Shown here in pieces: positions 13,628-14,590 of a DNA stretch of 14,590 bases. The position numbers and the translations under genes are program-made. The DNA comes from Acetobacteraceae bacterium (lineage in GTDB: Bacteria > Pseudomonadota > Alphaproteobacteria > Acetobacterales > Acetobacteraceae). Location of the stretch: the NCBI GenBank assembly GCA_003133265.1, contig PKWQ01000325.1, positions 4,722-19,311 on the forward strand, given 5' to 3'. Position 1 is the first letter of the stretch; every line of letters starts with the position of its first letter. The notes beneath the pieces are model-generated. The model was not told the DNA's origin, ran no database searches, and worked only from the letters and a program-made list of their open reading frames with translations.

Positions 13628-13633
13628 GTCTCG
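13610..13633 (-). repeat. Perfect 12-nt tandem duplication containing the start codon
   Basis: On the minus strand CGAGACATGGCA occurs twice in a row without mismatch (13633-13622 and 13621-13610). It creates two in-frame ATG codons, at 13627 and 13615. Just the first is at proper distance from the AGGAG ribosome site at 13638-13634. Confidence 0.93.
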
Positions 13634-13675
13634 CTCCTGCTTCCCAGTCGAGCCGCGAAATCGCACACTCCGCCG

Positions 13676-14011
13676 ATGACCAACAGCCCCTACCTGTTCC
13701 GTGCCGCCGATCACCCGTTGGTGGCGGTTTCCGAGAGGCTCAAAGTGCGCGAGGCGCACTCGGGCTTCGGCATCGCGTTGCGCTACCAGGAGCGCGCACC
13801 CGACCCGCCGGGAACGCCGGAGGGCGGCTGGTGCGAGACCGGGCATTCGATCTTCATCCTCTCCGGTCATATCCGCTACCGATTCGACGACCACACGGTG
13901 GAAGCCGGGCCGGGCGATATGCTGCACATCCCGGCCGGTCCGGCGCACCGGCACAAGCCGCGGGCGATCGGCGAGGAACCGGTGCGCTACGTGCTGACCG
14001 AATTCGGCTGA
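13676..14011 (+). CDS. Small single-domain cupin protein
   Basis: A 111-residue single cupin barrel. The second half shows the two cupin motifs: an ETGHSIFILSGHIRYRFDD stretch (motif 1 region, with Glu and His as candidate metal ligands) and AGPGDMLHIPAGPAHRHKP (motif 2, G-D-x-x-x-I-P-A-G-x-x-H, with His as ligand). Such small cupins may be dioxygenases, isomerases, or sensor/binding proteins, and the substrate cannot be read from sequence. No strong ribosome site precedes the ATG. The conserved region lies well inside, so the exact start is less certain. It is divergent from the two-TM protein and lies 54 nt before the methyltransferase-like gene on the same strand. It may therefore form an operon with the latter. 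Confidence 0.82.
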   Translation: MTNSPYLFRAADHPLVAVSERLKVREAHSGFGIALRYQERAPDPPGTPEGGWCETGHSIFILSGHIRYRFDDHTVEAGPGDMLHIPAGPAHRHKPRAIGEEPVRYVLTEFG

Positions 14012-14065
14012 CTTCACCAAGCGTCAACGCTTGTCCCGCACCCTCGCCGGCGGAGGTGCGGTTCG

Positions 14066-14590
14066 ATGCTGCTGGACGGGGTGCGGAACTGGTTCGCCAG
14101 AAAGGCGCTGCCCGCGAGGGTGAGGCGCGTGGCAGCGGCATCGGCGTGGGTCGCCGATATTCCGCCGCCGGCACATGAACGCCCCGGGGCCATCTGGCCA
14201 GCGGCGCGGATCGGGCTGGCCGAGCAGCTGTGGGGCGATGGGTTCGTGTCTCCGGGCGGCGAGGAGGAGGTGCTCAATCTCGCGCGTCCGTTCGGCCTGA
14301 CGGCGGCGGCCTCGTTGCTGCTGCTCGGCGCCGGCCCCGGCGGACCGCCGCGTGTCATCTCCGACGAATTCGATGCCTGGGTCAGTGGCTACGAGTCGGA
14401 CCCCGAACTGCGGGATCTGGCCTTGGAGCGGGTCCGGCGCGGCGAGCTTGGCAAGCGGGTGCAGGTGGCGGGGTGGAATCAGGCGGTTCCAAAATTCCGC
14501 GCCCGGTTCTTCCACCATTGTCTGGCGCTGGAGCCATTGCGCGGCGCCGACCCCGCGCCGGTGCTGGCCGCGCTCGCCGCGGCGCTGAAG
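14066..14590 (+). CDS. Probable SAM-dependent methyltransferase, N-terminal part (cut by window edge)
   Basis: An open frame from ATG 14066 to the right edge, 175 codons with no stop. Codon third positions are strongly G/C as in other genes here. After about 55 residues it shows EQLWGDGFVSPGG, a segment often found just before the Rossmann-like methyltransferase fold. Then comes a strand-loop LLLLGAGPGGPPRV that fits SAM-binding motif I, and AWVSGYESDPEL, with an acidic residue at the end of the second strand as in motif II. GGAGG lies nine bases before the ATG. The C-terminal half, which would hold the substrate site, is outside the window. The class-I methyltransferase call rests on these motifs only; the motif I aspartate is replaced (LLLLGAG), so a degenerate or non-catalytic relative is possible. 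Confidence 0.65.
   Translation, partial: MLLDGVRNWFARKALPARVRRVAAASAWVADIPPPAHERPGAIWPAARIGLAEQLWGDGFVSPGGEEEVLNLARPFGLTAAASLLLLGAGPGGPPRVISDEFDAWVSGYESDPELRDLALERVRRGELGKRVQVAGWNQAVPKFRARFFHHCLALEPLRGADPAPVLAALAAALK

Noticed and set aside
12869..13675. An N-terminal extension of about 269 codons on the cupin protein
   Set aside because: The extension is the antisense of lrgA and the two-TM gene and has low-complexity content; the cupin sequence begins at the ATG at 13676.
14018..14033. CAAGCG-TCAA-CGCTTG hairpin between the cupin and methyltransferase-like genes as a terminator
   Set aside because: The stem is only 6 bp and no T-run follows; the two genes may be co-transcribed.

Overview
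The window reads as chromosomal DNA of a high-GC alphaproteobacterium. Codon third positions are strongly G/C, genes are tightly packed on both strands, and the mix is typical of Rhodospirillales/Acetobacteraceae-like genomes: methylcitrate-cycle genes, a two-domain carboxymuconolactone-decarboxylase-like protein, a MaoC hydratase and a Lys/Ala/Pro-rich histone H1-like protein. The lineage is an inference from gene content and composition only. No tRNA, rRNA, CRISPR array, transposase or phage gene was seen.

Layout. (1) 1-2487, minus strand: a cyclic amidohydrolase (allantoinase/hydantoinase type) followed 8 nt later by an MFS permease that runs off the left edge; together they look like an uptake-plus-ring-opening pair. 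(2) 2667-5433, plus strand: prpD and prpC of the 2-methylcitrate cycle for propionyl-CoA, closed by a strong intrinsic terminator. prpB and a prp regulator are not here. (3) 5434-6520: a 557-nt stretch without a convincing gene, then a histone H1-like protein built of ten KPAA-type repeats, then another strong terminator. (4) 6663-8998: a FrnE-type DsbA-family protein (+), a nitroreductase (-) and an SDR oxidoreductase (+), each with its own transcription direction. (5) 12025-9006, minus strand: an EAL-domain cyclic-di-GMP phosphodiesterase with a degenerate GGDEF region, a two-domain CMD protein and a MaoC-fold hydratase, the last two probably one operon. (6) 13627-12129, minus strand: a small unrecognised two-TM membrane protein, lrgA-like and lrgB-like genes, very tightly spaced. 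(7) 13676-14590, plus strand: a small cupin and the N-terminal part of a probable SAM-dependent methyltransferase cut by the right edge.

How the genes work together. The best supported pathway is propionyl-CoA to 2-methylcitrate (PrpC) to 2-methyl-cis-aconitate (PrpD). The SDR, MaoC and CMD proteins could serve one acyl-CoA or aromatic catabolic route, but nothing in the sequence names the substrate. The two-TM protein/LrgA/LrgB unit is probably one membrane complex or export system.

I see no obvious new multi-gene defence or mobile system. The most unusual signals are small: perfect or near-perfect short tandem duplications whose lengths are multiples of three (18 nt x3, 24 nt x2, 12 nt x2), each placed at or near a start or stop codon; the long, compositionally different leader before the H1-like gene; and an unrecognised membrane protein locked to lrgAB.
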